Under the pieces are notes generated by a model. It did no database searches. It was given only the letters and a program-made list of their open reading frames with translations, and was not told the origin of the DNA. This document shows, piece by piece, positions 11,730 to 24,072 of a DNA stretch of 64,000 nt (the stretch's first letter is position 1; every line of letters begins with the position of its first letter). The stretch is from NCBI GenBank assembly GCA_037127315.1, contig JBBBDQ010000310.1:2799001-2863000 (forward strand), in the 5' to 3' direction. Source of the stretch: Ascarosepion bandense. Taxonomy: Eukaryota > Mollusca > Cephalopoda > Sepiida > Sepiidae. The position numbers and the translations under genes were made by a program.

Positions 11730-12350
11730 AGGTGCCAATCTTTGAATTTAAGATTTCTTCATTGGCAGCAATAATCATTAAAATTCTTCTTATAAAAATT
11801 TGTTGGAGTAGTATTTTAAAATTACATTTTTGGAAAAAATAATAAGCTTCCAAAATCATTTAATTTATTAAAGTCAATGAAAATACACTTTGGTAAGTGC
11901 ATTTTATTAAATCAGGAAATGTTCTGTCTTAATAGAAATGACAATGACAACTAATGACAATTCTGAATGTGAATATACAGTAGGTAACTAAGTGGGCGAA
12001 ATAATAAAAGTGACACAGACGTAGCAATTTGTTGCATTTTAAGAAAAGAAAATTCCAAATGTTAAACTAAACTAAAACTAAATTTGAATATTTAGCAAAC
12101 TCGTAATACATATTACATATAAAAACATTTTATTCTCGTTAAAAGAAATTAGTGGCCAATAATGCTAATGTGTTTAAGAAAATTGACCATGACGTTTAGC
12201 ATCCTGTCAGTAATATTTTAAAAATAAATAAAGACAGGAAAGAACAAAAAAAGATAGAAACAAACAAAGAAAAGTGACCGCAATTTTGAGACACCTTAGG
12301 ATATATACGATTTTAATGACCTATCTGATTATTCTACGTTTCTATTTTTC
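11730..12350. other. AT-rich stretch, nothing recognised
   Basis: No gene or family match is seen. It ends in a short (ATAG)n run at about 12353-12371 that adjoins the next LINE. Confidence 0.5.
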
Positions 12351-12372
12351 TATCTAATAGATAGATAGATAA

Positions 12373-13560
12373 CCTTTCCTATGACATCAGCACTCAACTT
12401 TGTAACTACGCTGACGAAACCATTCACTCTATCCTCGACAGTAAGTCTGATCAGTCCGACAAAGTCAAAACGGTAACCGATATCAAAAACGATCTGAAGT
12501 CTGTCGTTAACGGGGGCAAAAGATGATTTATTAATTTTAACGCCTCCAAAACTAAACTTTTTTTTTAATCATTTCACCCCGAGCAAGGCGGAAACGCCAC
12601 TGATGTGCAGGGGGCTACATAAATGTATAAAGATTAATTAGAAAAGAGCGAGGAGTACAAGCTAGTTAGAAAGGAACAATAGAAAGCTGAGAAAGCAGGT
12701 GCGATGACAGATACATAGGTGGAGAGAAAGGGAAGGTTATTCAGGGGAGGGGAGAGAGCTAGAGTCCAGTGGTTAGTAGATGAGTATTAACTTTGCATTG
12801 AAATTTCTGGGGGAAGGTTGTAGCCGTCAGGAAAACAAGAATACGGGAGTATTCTCCGCATTAATTATCTGTGATACCCTCTCCCAGCTTACCTCTCCCA
12901 AAGTGACTCGTTGCGCCTTCTCGGGCTAACATGAAGTGGAAAGACTATATTGAATCCATTGCTAGTCAGCAGCTAAGAAATTTGGTTCAGTGTCGTGCGA
13001 GAACATTTTTCTCTCCATAATACATCTTACATACTGTAAGTCTATGCTTAGAATATTGTTGCCAGATGTAGTCAGATGCCCCTGCTATTTGCCTTGAGAT
13101 CCTTGATAAAATAAAAAAAGGAATCAGCAAAATCATTGGTCCTGATCTGGTGGCTTCGGTCACTTTCACACCGCCGTAAGATTTTCTACCTTTGCTTTTT
13201 CTATAAATACTTTCATACTAATTGTTCAGATGAGCTCTTCGTTATGGCACCTAAACTTTTTAAATTTTATTTTAATTTCATCAATTTCCAGTTAAGCTGG
13301 CTGGATGTAACCGTAAATTTTGTGATAATAGTTTTTTTTTCTTACACTTGTGGGACTTACTTCCGCCTCTATGCTTTCCAGCTAACTTTAATAAGCAAAA
13401 TTTTAAATGCAATGTCAATTGCTATCTTCTGTTCTCCCGATTACTCTTTTGTCTTTCTACTCATTATTAATGTTTTTAGTCAAAATTTATCCACACATTG
13501 TAATCCCTTGTGTCTTAGTGTCTTTACTGTCTTGCGTGTGGTGATACCGATTTAAAAAAG
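12373..13560 (+). pseudogene. LINE family A copy, split by nested LINE
   Basis: Plus-strand family A remnant. It opens with LCNYADETI near 12396-12422, where the catalytic YADD is YADE, and DLKSVVN near 12490. It is then interrupted at about 12557-12858 by a minus-strand family A 3' fragment. It resumes with LTMKWKDYIESIA near 12922-12965 and CRARTFFS near 12990-13015. The rest down to about 13560 is a frame-shifted C-terminus. The 139-codon open frame at 13136-13555 is a shifted reading of this segment, not a host gene. Confidence 0.75.
12557..12858 (-). mobile_element. Nested LINE family A 3' fragment
   Basis: The minus-strand 3' tail of family A begins with the T-run at 12557 and the block TTTCACCCCGAGCAAGGCGG. 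It reaches back only into the last coding segment (compare 20341-20400), so it is strongly 5' truncated. Its orientation is opposite to its host copy, which continues on both sides of it. Confidence 0.75.
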
Positions 13561-14760
13561 AGATATAATCATAAGCAATCACACATTGAATATTAATAAT
13601 GGTTTCACTAACCTCTTTTTCAGTCATTTACTGATCTTCATTGACAAATTCAAACATTGATACTGTCTTCTAAAAATCGTTCTTTTTGCTTCAGTCAGTT
13701 ATATTAAATTTTCTGACAGTCGTATTTATTACTCTCCTCTACTGTTAATGACTTTGACAATACAGAATATTTGCCTACGAACAAATTACTTTATATATTT
13801 TCCTTATCAAGTTGACTGCACATACTGAAGTTTTACTTTTATTAATTGACTTCTCTTATTAGCTTCTCATATTCACTTCGCCATTAAATGTATTTCAATG
13901 ATTGTCTACTTGTAACATTAACAAAACCCAAATAAGTCTACAGACAATCCCTCAAGACGTAAATAGCAAGTACGTGACGGAGTGCTAGGGCTTATAAAAA
14001 CGAATTTATCTGAATTTTTCTCTTATAAACTTATTTTTACTGAAGTACCTTGTAACGCCTGCTCAGAATTAAATGTTTTGCTTTACAATTTCTGGCCTTA
14101 TGGCCTAAAATAAAGAAGACATACACGAAATATACATTTTTACTTCCTTCCAATAATAAAACTGAAGGAAGTAAAATGTATATTACAAGTTTTCTTACTT
14201 CACCTTGGCCAAGAGAAATTAAATTCAGATATCGATCGTTTTCCGTTTAAGGAAAATTTATGAGTTTCCTGCAACTATATAGCAACCAATAAAGCAATAA
14301 CAAATTGACCAATATTTCTGTTTCGAAGAGAAGAAAGCTAGAGTAAATTACTTCTAAGTATAAAATCCAATGTTATTTTGCATAAAATACTTTAATAATT
14401 TAAATAAATGTTTTCTGAAACATGATTTAAAAACTGCATTACGCTTTCTTGAACGATGTCTTTATGTTCCTTGTGTATTTTTGTTTCATCACTGTTGCAA
14501 ATCTGTCTGTCTCATTATTGTTCGAATCTGTAGCATCAATGTTGCAACTTTGTATGTCTCATCACTGTTGCAAATTTACCTATCTGATCACTGTTCAGGC
14601 GAGATCGACGCACGACCACACTCTTCCGTGTCATCAGACAACGTTCAAGTTTGTAGTTTCATTGGTTGCCTTTTAACTCAACTCTATAAGCTTTTGTTCT
14701 TTTGTTTATGTAAAAAACTGAAATATTAGATTTATAAGTAAAAAAAATCCATACATTGAT
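13561..14760. other. AT-rich stretch, nothing recognised
   Basis: Open frames at 14370-14729 and 14449-14676 overlap in two frames and show no family motif. A near-repeat of GTCTCATTATTGTT/GTCTCATCACTGTTGC units near 14506-14600 (three loose copies) explains their length. Confidence 0.4.
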
Positions 14761-14762
14761 TT

Positions 14763-14890
14763 CATTAAGGATACATGTCCCAGTGGATAAAAGTGTTGGT
14801 TAAATCTAGTGACTTGACCCAAAGAGTTGTGAGTTCAATACCTGGTGACATTAGTGGTAAACAAAAGCTTACAGAGTTGAGTTAAATGAA
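14763..14890 (+). mobile_element. tRNA-like SINE head (second type)
   Basis: A candidate tRNA-derived head: GTCCCAGTGGATAAAAGTGT as an A-box region and GTGAGTTCAATACCT as a B-box region about 45 bp downstream. The related minus-strand segment at 25270-25380 has the same layout. It runs directly into the GAAACGTCG repeat at 14890-15075. The tRNA of origin is not determined. Confidence 0.45.
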
Positions 14891-15075
14891 GATAACTAAG
14901 ACATCCTTAAGTGGCATGGCTCATGGAACGAAAACAATCTCCCTCGGTGATCAAAATATAGAGGTCGTTTCAATATTCCAATAACCTGAAGAAGGTTGGG
15001 GCGTACAACGGCCGAAACGTCGTCAATATAGAAATAAAGATGAGGAAAATAGTCCGAACAATATCAATAATGTAA
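14890..15075 (+). mobile_element. Repeat with CTGAAGA...GAAACGTCG motif, copy 1
   Basis: Homologous to the reverse complement of 57540-57720. Shared blocks include AAGTGGCAT, the GTGATC region, CTGAAGAAGG, CCGAAACGTCG and AAATAAAGATGAGGA. CTGAAGA followed by GAAAC fits the hammerhead consensus boxes (CUGANGA...GAAA), but helices I and II are not convincing. I therefore treat it as a retroelement end with a decayed or only hammerhead-like motif. Confidence 0.55.
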
Positions 15076-15079
15076 AAAC

Positions 15080-15900
15080 CTCATCTCATATAGACAAATA
15101 GTGAATCAACAGTGCTCTTGTTCCGTATATTTTCTACTTAAATTTTCATTCAAATGAGAAACAATTACATTTTTACACCATACTTGTTCTATGAAGAAAA
15201 GTGACAGGCAACACCCATACTTATCATTAGAAATTTAGTAAGTTTTGATTGCAGCCTTTGCATTTCTCCCTTACTCATCCTTCTTAAATTCTTTCTCACG
15301 AACGAATTCTTGCATGAGAATACATTCACAGCGCACAATGTGTGTTGCATTTAACTGATTGCAACACGCATTCCAATCTTATGTATTCATCAAACTAAAG
15401 CCTAAATCTTCTCATTAGAGTTAATTACCCTCATTCCCACCGTAATATTTCATTGGTGAAATTTAGGCTCCATTCGAGCATCATCTTCAGCCTACCGACT
15501 CCTAAGATTATGTTTCCCGATCACTACAATCTTAACCTGTCTAGGATTAACCGTTATCTTCCTTACATATACGGGTAAACTGTGCTTCTTACTCTGTAAG
15601 TGGCTCCGGGTCTTGTACAGAGTTAATATTACTATAGAATAATAATGATATTACGAAACAAAATCAGAGTCATTGTACGTGAATTTTATTAAAAGAGGCA
15701 AATATTTGCAAAATTATAAAGAAAAGAATTAATTATTCTTTTCTTTTTTGCGTTTTAAACAAAAAAAAACAAATTTTTACTAACTACGCTTAAATGAAAC
15801 TGCAAAATCTTTGTAGATTGTACAACTGATTTTAAAATATATGGAAGATGGAAGATTTGAAGAATTTAATTTGTTTGCAACAATGATTGTCTACTCTGCT
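15080..15900. other. Unassigned stretch
   Basis: The first half (15250-15620) is less AT-rich than its surroundings and looks like an old repeat, but no family was recognised. Confidence 0.35.
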
Positions 15901-15904
15901 ATTA

Positions 15905-16036
15905 TTGCATAACTGGGGAGATAAATGGATTTATACGTTTACCAAGGACAGTATTGCGAAAGTGAATGCAAAATACGCTGACAAAACTTGAACTCGGTTT
16001 GCTGGTTTTATTTTCCACGCCGATAACAACTCGCAC
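15905..16036 (-). mobile_element. Diverged SINE fragment
   Basis: It aligns to the main SINE from CATAACTGG through GTGAATGCAA to the B-box region CTTGAACTCGG, in minus orientation. The match is weaker than for the other copies, so it is an old insertion. Confidence 0.55.
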
Positions 16037-16667
16037 ATCCGAATTTTTGTTAATATTGTTTTATATTCCGGAATAGTTTAAATTACGCAATAAGAATATC
16101 TAAAGAATATATATATATATCCTTTTTCTTTTGGCAACTTCACGAGGTGACACAGTTCACAATGCCTTATCAGTTTCAATTTGTCATTAGCATTTGAGGA
16201 ATATAAACTCATGACAATGCCACCTATTTGATGATCTAAAGGGATGTATCGTTTCACCACAATGAGAGTGATTATTCAATTGGCATCGAAGGTGACCCAG
16301 TGTCCCTGATATCAGTAGTAACAATACATTGCTGATTTTATAAAGATCATTTAAATTCTTAACGGGTGGGTGTTCGACATAAAGAGTATTTACAAATTTG
16401 ATTATTTTGAGCCAGGGATTAAATTTATTCTTTTTAAACTAAGAAGACTCTTAGAATGGTGTTGTGACGAATGTACAATTTAGAGTGGAGAGTGAAAAAC
16501 AACCAAATTATTTGCAAAGAATCGACAAAGATCTTAGGTAGATGTTATTCGTTATGACTGACAAATAGAAATTGTTGGGGAAATATTTAACAACCGATCA
16601 AGTTGTACCTAGATAAGTCACACGTAGATTGTTATCTTGCGTATACGTACTTCAGTTTGTACCTTAC

Positions 16668-16762
16668 GGCGGGAAAATCTTCTGCCTAGTCAGTCATGAA
16701 TCGAAAGAAACCTGATTGCTAAAGTATCTATCAATGACTGCTTAACTGACTGACTGAATCAT
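16668..16762 (+). mobile_element. SINE 3' fragment
   Basis: It matches the 3' end of the SINE at 55598-55878: GGGAAAATCTTCTGCCTAGT, CAGTCATG, and the terminal CTTAACTGACTGACTGAA. Confidence 0.65.
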
Positions 16763-17448
16763 ATTGTTATAAAAGATTTACATGTACATAAATCGTCATT
16801 GGTGTTTGTTCTTGCTGTGGAATGGATAATTGATAATTTACGACATTCATTATGAGACTATAAAGTGTTGTCGCTAACATTTAATCGTTCGAACCTGCGA
16901 AAGTAATATTATATTTCATGATGCTAGACATCGAAGGAACACTGCAAAAAAAATACAGAAGTGCATTTCAAGTCTGCTGCGATAATCACTTAGACAAATA
17001 TTCCGAAGATGGTTCTTTTAGGACGTAGGTTGAGATTTGGTTCCGAACATTTTTGTACGATGCAAAAGAAGATTAAAAGGAGCTAAAATGAAGCTTAATA
17101 TAGAATTTTTGGTAGGGCACAGAAGTCTCTGAATAGAGCAAAGAAAGTCGCCTGGACAAAACACTTTCAATCATGAAATGGGATTTTGAAGATGAAGAAT
17201 TTCCATTTATCCTTCTTTAACGGATCCATAGATAATCAGCTTTCATTTTCTGCCAATGAACAATGGCGAAGCGTTTTGTGTTCGTGTGTGTGTGTGTATG
17301 CATGTATATGTGCGTATGCGTGTGAGTGTGCATGCATGTGCACTTGCGCCTGAGTGTGTGCGTAGTTGTGTACAAGCTCACACCATTTACGCAATGAAGC
17401 CATTTGTTCTTCCTTAGTTCAACGGTGCGTAACGCTGCGACCTGTTTA

Positions 17449-17453
17449 ATATA

Positions 17454-17495
<42 letters not shown>
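17449..17495. repeat. (TA)n microsatellite
   Basis: TA run with one CA interruption. A diffuse GT/CA-rich block lies just upstream at about 17284-17360. Confidence 0.9.
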
Positions 17496-17726
17496 AGTAG
17501 TGCTTGCATATGCAAGGATATTATATATGGTTAATATAAATGTAAATTTGTTATATATCTGAATTTGACTACTGTTGTTATTATATATATTTTGGATACT
17601 AGAATGGTTCAAATCACACAAAGTTTTCCTTCAATTTAAGCTCTGGATTGAGCAGTAAGTGCTTTTTATCGCCGTAAAATGCTTCTATTACATCTGTATT
17701 TACCTGCAAATCCGTTTATATATATA

Positions 17727-18112
17727 TACTAGCAGTATAGCCCGGCGTTGCTCGGGTGTAATGAAAGATTTAAAACTAATCCATGGTCCTGGAACTCAGA
17801 CACTTTGGACGTTGGCACGAAAGACTAAAAAACAATTGTTGTTTCCAGTTAAAGCGATACCGTAGACGGAAAGAATAGTGAATGGATATAAGTCAAATTT
17901 TGATTTCCTAGTTTCCATATCAAATAAGTGTTTTTCGTCGTAAACTGCAATTTGAAGGCTAAATAAGTCCTCTGAGTAAATTGTATCATGGATGAGACTA
18001 AGAACTACAATTATACCTACTTAGAGCCAAACCCGAAGCAAAACTAAAATAAAAAGGATGAAAAAATACAGACATACAGGCAGATAAACAGACACGCACA
18101 CAAACATCTGGT
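17727..18112 (+). mobile_element. Dispersed repeat, CTAGCAGTATAGC family, copy 2
   Basis: It starts CTAGCAGTATAGCCCGGCGT after a short TA run and is collinear with 6016-6405, with scattered substitutions. It lacks the 3' section found at 6410-6738. The apparent ORF at 17659-17865 overlaps its start and is not supported. Confidence 0.65.
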
Positions 18113-18154
18113 CTAATGATGTGCCTCTGATTCGAATCTTACTGGAGGGCGATT

Positions 18155-18229
<75 letters not shown>
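18155..18229. repeat. (TA)n-(GT)n compound microsatellite
   Basis: A short TA run passes into about 56 bases of GT. Confidence 0.95.
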
Positions 18230-18231
<2 letters not shown>

Positions 18232-18406
18232 CATTGAATATAACAGAAAATATACCTGTCATTTTTTATTTGATTTTTTTTCTGTATTGATAAGATATTT
18301 ATTTTGGGGGCATTATGTTTAGAAAATGATTCAAATTATTTTTCATTTTGAACGCTTTAGGCTAATCTATTTACATTACTTTTAAACGTTTTCTACAATT
18401 AGAAGC

Positions 18407-18768
18407 ATGCATCATGTCAAAAGCACAATCATAATTCTTACTTCTAAGTGTATAAAACGTTTTAAAATAACAGAAGCCCTAAAAAGTTGTAACAACATCA
18501 ACTATAAAAATGGACATAATTATTTCTACGTATCGTCAAACTGCACACCTTTCTTAATAGAATATTTCAAATGCTTTAAAATGGCTACTAAATTAGACGA
18601 ACATGCTCCAAACGAACAATCACTTGGACAACTTCTATGTACGGTATGTCCCAAAACGAGATCTCTTCTTGACATAAAAGTAAAATACAATAAAATTATA
18701 GTAAGAGTTCTTTTTCACTCATTGTCAATACAATATATATCAGAAAAGAATTGTTCACCAAATACGTA

Positions 18769-18769
<1 letters not shown>
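18407..18769 (+). CDS. Unrecognised 120-codon ORF
   Basis: An open frame of 120 codons between two (GT)n tracts. The product has several Cys residues (including LCTVCPKT) and a mixed, non-repetitive composition. I recognise no family, and no splice or promoter signal supports it. It could be a decayed transposon segment or chance. Confidence 0.2.

Positions 18770-18834
<65 letters not shown>
18770..18834. repeat. (GT)n microsatellite
   Basis: About 65 uninterrupted bases of GT. Confidence 0.95.
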
Positions 18835-18838
<4 letters not shown>

Positions 18839-18839
18839 A

Positions 18840-19793
18840 TATCTGTAAAAAGCAGAATATGAATAAATGTGTGAATCTACTTTAAAAATATATTTTACTC
18901 AGATTCAAATAGATTCAGACAATCTCGGATTAAACAGGAATTTAGACTTACTCAAATAATATGATTTCCAAAAGAATCCCCTATGTTATGGTTGTACAGA
19001 CCCCTTACCACCATACTGTTGGCAAATAGCAAACGCGGCGCCATCAGATTTCCCCAGTAAAAACATATTCCTTAAAAAAGAAGTCTCACTTCATTTTTCA
19101 TTCTTTATTTTTCGCTTCGTTGAGAAAGTATTTTCTCGTCATACTCCTACTGGGTTAAAGCCTACATAAAAAACAGTAAATATTATTCGTTTTATTTTCA
19201 ATAGTATTTTTTATGTAATCTCTCCAATTTCTTTCACCAGCCTATTTTATATCTATGTATTATAACAAGCATACGTGGACCATCTTCCTTTACTATATAT
19301 ATATATATATATATGTATATATGTGTGTGTGTGTGCGTGTGTGCGTGCGTGCGTGCGTGTGTGTGTGCATTGCTTGCGATTCGAAAGCAACAGCTGTATT
19401 AATTTCAATTTGAAAGTCTAATTTCATAGAAATTAACGTGTAACACGAGAATACCCGAAGCCATTTTTTCAATCGAGCTGAATTGTTAGATTATTTCGTT
19501 AACTGTTTAATATTTTCTCTTAAGAACAAAATCTGATTTGCTGTCTTTTTCACTTCCTGCTTTTAAAGGGAAAGGTTGCGATTTACGTGAATTCATTCAA
19601 CTGCTTCGTTTTACGTCGTTCTTTTTTAGTCTTGTTCATGCTTACTTAAATTTAGTATTTTGTAAAAGGGTCCAGAATAATAAACAACTGCTCGTAAATC
19701 CCAACGATTAATTACGGTGAAAAATAAATAAAAACGAAGATAACTAATGCCAAACAATAACTGTACGACGGAGCAACCTATGTATCTATACAC

Positions 19794-19867
<74 letters not shown>

Positions 19868-20160
19868 CACTAAAAAAATGAAGCCTTAGTTTTGAAATGC
19901 ATTTTAATAATCAAAATTATTTCTTGAAGCGTTTATTTTTAAATCATTAAAATAAAAATAAAAATAGATAAACAATATATTTAAAACACAACATGATTTT
20001 CTTTATTTAAAAGTTTTTAAAAATGAAATATACTTTTCTGAAACTTTATTTGAGGAAGATTATCTGATGTAAAATTTTATTTATATGATTTGAAACGAAT
20101 ATTACTTATTTTGAGCTTCAAAAAATGCAAAAATCTTTCCTCGAATCTTATTTATTTTTT
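18840..20160. other. AT-rich stretch with two compound microsatellites
   Basis: It holds (TA)n-(GT)n at 19293-19368, with CGTG interruptions, and (CT)n-(TA)n-(GT)n at 19793-19866. No gene is seen. Confidence 0.6.
19793..19866. repeat. (CT)n-(TA)n-(GT)n compound microsatellite
   Basis: Three dinucleotide runs lie end to end with no spacer. Confidence 0.95.
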
Positions 20161-20164
20161 TTTA

Positions 20165-21165
20165 TTCGTGTAACCCCAAGCAAGACATTCCACTGCCACT
20201 ATAGCGCAGGGGGTTACATAGAGGGATTGGGTATAGGAAATGTCAGAAGAGGGTGATAGACGACTTAGGATGTACATAGGGAGAGAGGTGGAGAGAGTGG
20301 GTGTGAGTTAGTGTGTTAGGAGGTGTCTATTGACCTTACATTTAAACTCCTGGAGGTTGTAGTCGTCGGGGAAGCAAGCATGCGGTAGGGAATTCCACAG
20401 GTGGAAAGTGCGAGGAAAGAAGCTGTTTGAGTAGAAATTGCGGTTACGTTTCATCGGTTTCACTGTAGAGTGGGACCTATTTGCCAATCTAGTATCTCGT
20501 GCAAATTCACATCTAGGGGGCACCAGTGATTTAAGTTCATCAGAGCAGAAGCCATGAAAATTATTTATAGAAGAGGCACAGGGAAGCCACGTCACGCCGG
20601 TGAGAGAGATACTGCAGGTGGTCAGCCAAGTCGGTATCAATCACATTACAGATTCTTCGCTGTATTTTGTCAAGAACCCTGAGGAGAATAGAAGGGGAAG
20701 GGGCACCCGACCAGATGTGGCAGCAGTACTCAATACACGGGCGGATGGTGGATTTATATAATTGCAGGATAGATTCAGGCGGAAAGAATTTCCGAGACCT
20801 GCACAGAGAGCCGACTTTCATAGCTGCGGATTTAGCAATGGATTCGACGTAGTCATTCCACTTGAGGTCCACTGAGAGTGTCAGGCCAAGCAGGCGTAGT
20901 GATTTACTCTCTGGGAAGCAAGCCTTTTCCATGCTAATGGGAGGGATGTGCGGTTGTCTGTGGTGGTTAATTGACAGCAGCTTCGTTTTGGAAGAATTGA
21001 ATTTTACGAGACATTCTTACTCCAATCCACCACGGATTGGAGGTCCTTCTCAAGCCCGGCAGTGAGGTGCGCCTTGTCACCTACATCAGATTTTTGATCG
21101 AGGCGAGAGTAAACTGTGGTATCATCGGCGTACATGCCTACTTGTGATCTTATGGTATTTCTACA
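20165..21165 (-). pseudogene. LINE family A 3' half (RT palm end to C-terminus)
   Basis: 5'-truncated non-LTR retrotransposon. On the minus strand the coding remnant starts near 21150 with [14 protein letters not shown], so the catalytic YADD box is intact. It continues through DLQSVVDWSK (about 21010-21040), LRLLGLTLSVDLKWNDYVES (about 20835-20895), CIEYCCHIWSG (about 20705-20740) and YFHGFCSDEL, to FKCKVNRHLLT at about 20310. A 3' tail with GTTACA and an A-rich end follows to 20165. Two or three frameshifts separate these blocks (near 20950 and 20600). The architecture fits the Jockey/CR1 group of LINEs; the exact clade is not fixed. Confidence 0.85.
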
Positions 21166-21215
21166 GAGAACATACCTATAAAAATGACTTCACGAATATA
21201 ACATGAGCACCTTTT

Positions 21216-21218
<3 letters not shown>

Positions 21219-21267
<49 letters not shown>

Positions 21268-21272
21268 TATAT
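21219..21272. repeat. (TA)n microsatellite
   Basis: TA run with one CA interruption, about 55 bp from the 5' end of the LINE. Confidence 0.95.
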
Positions 21273-21949
21273 AAATTAATCTTAATCTTACATAATCTTT
21301 AAAATTTAGGATAATATTCTAAGAAATTTATTATTTATTTATTTTATGTACTTCGGCGTTATAGTCTTATTTACGAGAACATTTGTCAAGAGAATGTTAG
21401 TAAATTACCAATAAATTTTAAATTTACTACAGCTAGCAATTTTCGTTTCTGACAATGTTATATGTGAACATCCGTATTTGCAAAATTGCCACGTTTGTAC
21501 TCATGTAAAACTATTTGAAAAGCGATAGTAAGTCGAAGAAAAAACTAAGAGAGATAAACGCTAATCTTCGATAGACTGAAAAATATGCTGATGACCAGAC
21601 AAATAAAATTAGGGAAGGAAAAGATAATTAAAGTTTTGAAAACAAAGAGGTCATCTGTTTTTGGTCAAGAATGAAATAAGTGACCATTGAATACGAAGCG
21701 GGAGGCTTAGATAAGATTTTTACGATCATTGTGAATTGATAAGAACTAACTTTTAAATGCAGACGCGTTTATAAAAGAAAATAGAAAAAACAGTAATTAA
21801 ACTTTTCGTCTACTGAAATGCGTTAAAACATCTCAAATCAATGGCTCGTTCCCTTCCTTATTTGTCATTGTTGGCAAAAAGATTAAAATATAAAATCTCA
21901 ATTGTGACAACGACCATACCCAAAGACACGATAAGAAGGATTTGGGGCG

Positions 21950-23080
21950 ATATTTAAAATTTGTCCGCTTGAGCTAGACCACGCCCCTCGAGTAGTGATG
22001 GTGACCAAGGATCAAGTGACCAAAGAGAAAAGAACTCAGATGGAATTTCAGGAAAGCCGGAACGACGGTCCTCGTCCCTCGGGTAGTGATGGCGTGAGCG
22101 TTCATACAAAGCAGGAAGGAGATGGGATTGATCAGGTGACCAAAGGAAGAGCCCTAATTGGTTATTTGGGGGAACGCAACCATACTCAGAGCACGTCATA
22201 CTCCGACCATGCTGGACGCGGGACTCCATATAATGTGGATATTTGAACAGCAAAGTGACATATTCAACGCAGGCTTGGCCGATATTCATCGCTCCCAAGC
22301 CGCGAGGTGGCCATCTTCCGCTCGAGAGAGTGAGATAGAGAAAGAGAGAAAAAGAGAGAGATAGAGATTCAACACGAAGATGAAAAGTCAGACACACGGC
22401 GAAGACGCAGACACAGACACACACCGGAGAGACCCAGAAAAAACGCAGACCACACACCGAAGAGACCCGGCAATGACACAAGGAAAAAACCCAGACATAG
22501 GCTGGGGAGACCCAGCAAAGATGTGACACACGAAAGAGACCCAGTGGAGATATGATACACGATGTGCATTCGACGGCAGACGTGAAGAGAAGCAGACTGG
22601 AAACCAGAGACCGGAGAGACCAGAGTATGAGAGAACGCTTTCAAGACAGAGACTGGTGAGAACCAGAGGACAGAGACAGACCGGAGAAGAGAGATGAGAC
22701 TACTGCTTCGCTAAATCTGATGTGATTTGCCGTCTTGAAGGAAAACTTTGACTTGTTCCAGAAGTCTCGTTAAAAAACACAAAAACAATCATTGTATCGC
22801 GATAATCAAAGGGAGTCGATAGTCATTGCTTGGAGAATATTTGCTTGGAGAATATTGACCTATTTGAGTCATCAATAACTTTGTATCCAGGAATTACATA
22901 TAAATACGTTTCTTTTATTCAATTTCTTTTTTTTTTTTTTTTGTAACTTCAACACAATCTAAGTCGAGATAAGGTTTGGACCGAAGTGATCAACTCTACG
23001 ATCAGCCGAGGAGACCGGCGTGAGGAACGTCTGAATATGGACGTCATATTCGCACGAAAAATATTATTTTTAAAGTACCG
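21950..23080 (+). mobile_element. LTR-like block with TATA region and GAGACC repeats
   Basis: A GC-richer block of about 1.1 kb. It contains GGACGCGGGACTCCATATAA near 22212, a TATA-like core that is partly repeated at 46026 (GGACGCAGAACTCCATATAA). It also contains a purine-rich segment with repeated GAGACCC units (22420-22560) and a T-rich run at 22925-22942. An internal near-duplication occurs: CCCTCGAGTAGTGATGG at 21987 and CCCTCGGGTAGTGATGG at 22076. The features suggest a solo LTR or 5' region of an LTR retrotransposon, but no protein, primer-binding site or paired LTR was identified. Overlapping ORFs on both strands here are not supported. Confidence 0.35.
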
Positions 23081-23146
23081 GAGTTGCTGATTGTAGTAAT
23101 ATTTTCCATTTATGATTAGTAAATATAGTTTTTACCTAATAATAAC

Positions 23147-23307
23147 ACCACCGTCTATTGAACAGGTGTAGAGGCTCATCCCTTGTTCCCTGTTTAGGAT
23201 GTGGTTTCCGGATTTTCTCTTTTCCAATCTTTTCACTCTTACGTAGCCCTCTGCGCACCAGTGGCCTTACCGCCTTGCTCGGGGTGATATGATTATAAAA
23301 AAAAAAC
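23147..23307 (+). mobile_element. Short retroposon sharing LINE A tail, copy 1
   Basis: About 155 bp, nearly identical to 58359-58514. Both start with the same GTCTATTGAACAGGTG block and pass through CCCTTGTTCCCTGTTTAGGA. Both end in the family A tail (CTCTGCGCACCAGTGG, GCCTTGCTCGGGGTGATATG, A-run). The common 5' end suggests a defined short unit mobilised by LINE family A, although two similar truncations are possible. Confidence 0.6.
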
Positions 23308-23309
23308 CT

Positions 23310-24023
23310 AACCGCTCCACATTAATAACGATTTTTTTTAAATTAAACATTATAAACTATTCTAATTAATTTAAAAGAAAATAAAAACAATTTTTCTAAA
23401 GTTTCATAATTCATTAAACTTTTTTATAATTTATAAAATATATCTTATTCATAAAATCAATTTAAAGCTTTTCTAATTAAATAATGTCTTATTTTTATTG
23501 CAGTTGTGAGTTGATATTTAATGATTAAGAACAGATTATCGGTCATTCAGGATCCTTTTCTTTACAAAAAAACGATCTAAATTCTTCAAAGACATGTAGT
23601 TATAACTAATATAAAAATTAATCCCGGCAAAAAGGAAATAGTCAACATTATATAACATTAAATGTGACGGGTAACAAATGTAAAATAAAAATTTAAGAGG
23701 TTTTTAAAAAACAAATAATTTATAAAATGATTTAATTCCTGCGTAAATAAGTTCAGAAACTTTCATTAAATTCTATAGGTATTTGATATATGCAAGTTAT
23801 TCCCTAATTAATATTTTTCACCTCAAAAGGACGCTAATATTTCTTGTACTAATTCATAGACACCCACTGAAAAAAAATAACCGAAATAAAAAGGAAAAAA
23901 ATACAATCTAATAATCAAAATGTCTTTGCTCTTTCATTTTCATAATAACATAAAGATTTTGAGGATAAGTTTGGGATATTTTTCCATCATGTATGCTCAT
24001 TTTTTAACAAATCTTTGGAGGTA

Positions 24024-24072
<49 letters not shown>

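Noticed and set aside
13136..13555. 139-codon plus-strand ORF as a membrane protein
   Set aside because: It overlaps the collinear continuation of a family A LINE, and its hydrophobic reading comes from a shifted frame.
14370..14729. 119-codon ORF with CLI/CSI repeats
   Set aside because: Length is explained by three loose copies of a GTCTCATCACTGTTGC-like repeat. No homology is recognised.
21954..22644. Minus-strand ORFs of 191 and 91 codons and plus-strand ORFs of 83 and 68 codons
   Set aside because: The block is open in several frames on both strands because of GAGACC repeats and local GC bias. It resembles an LTR or other non-coding repeat.
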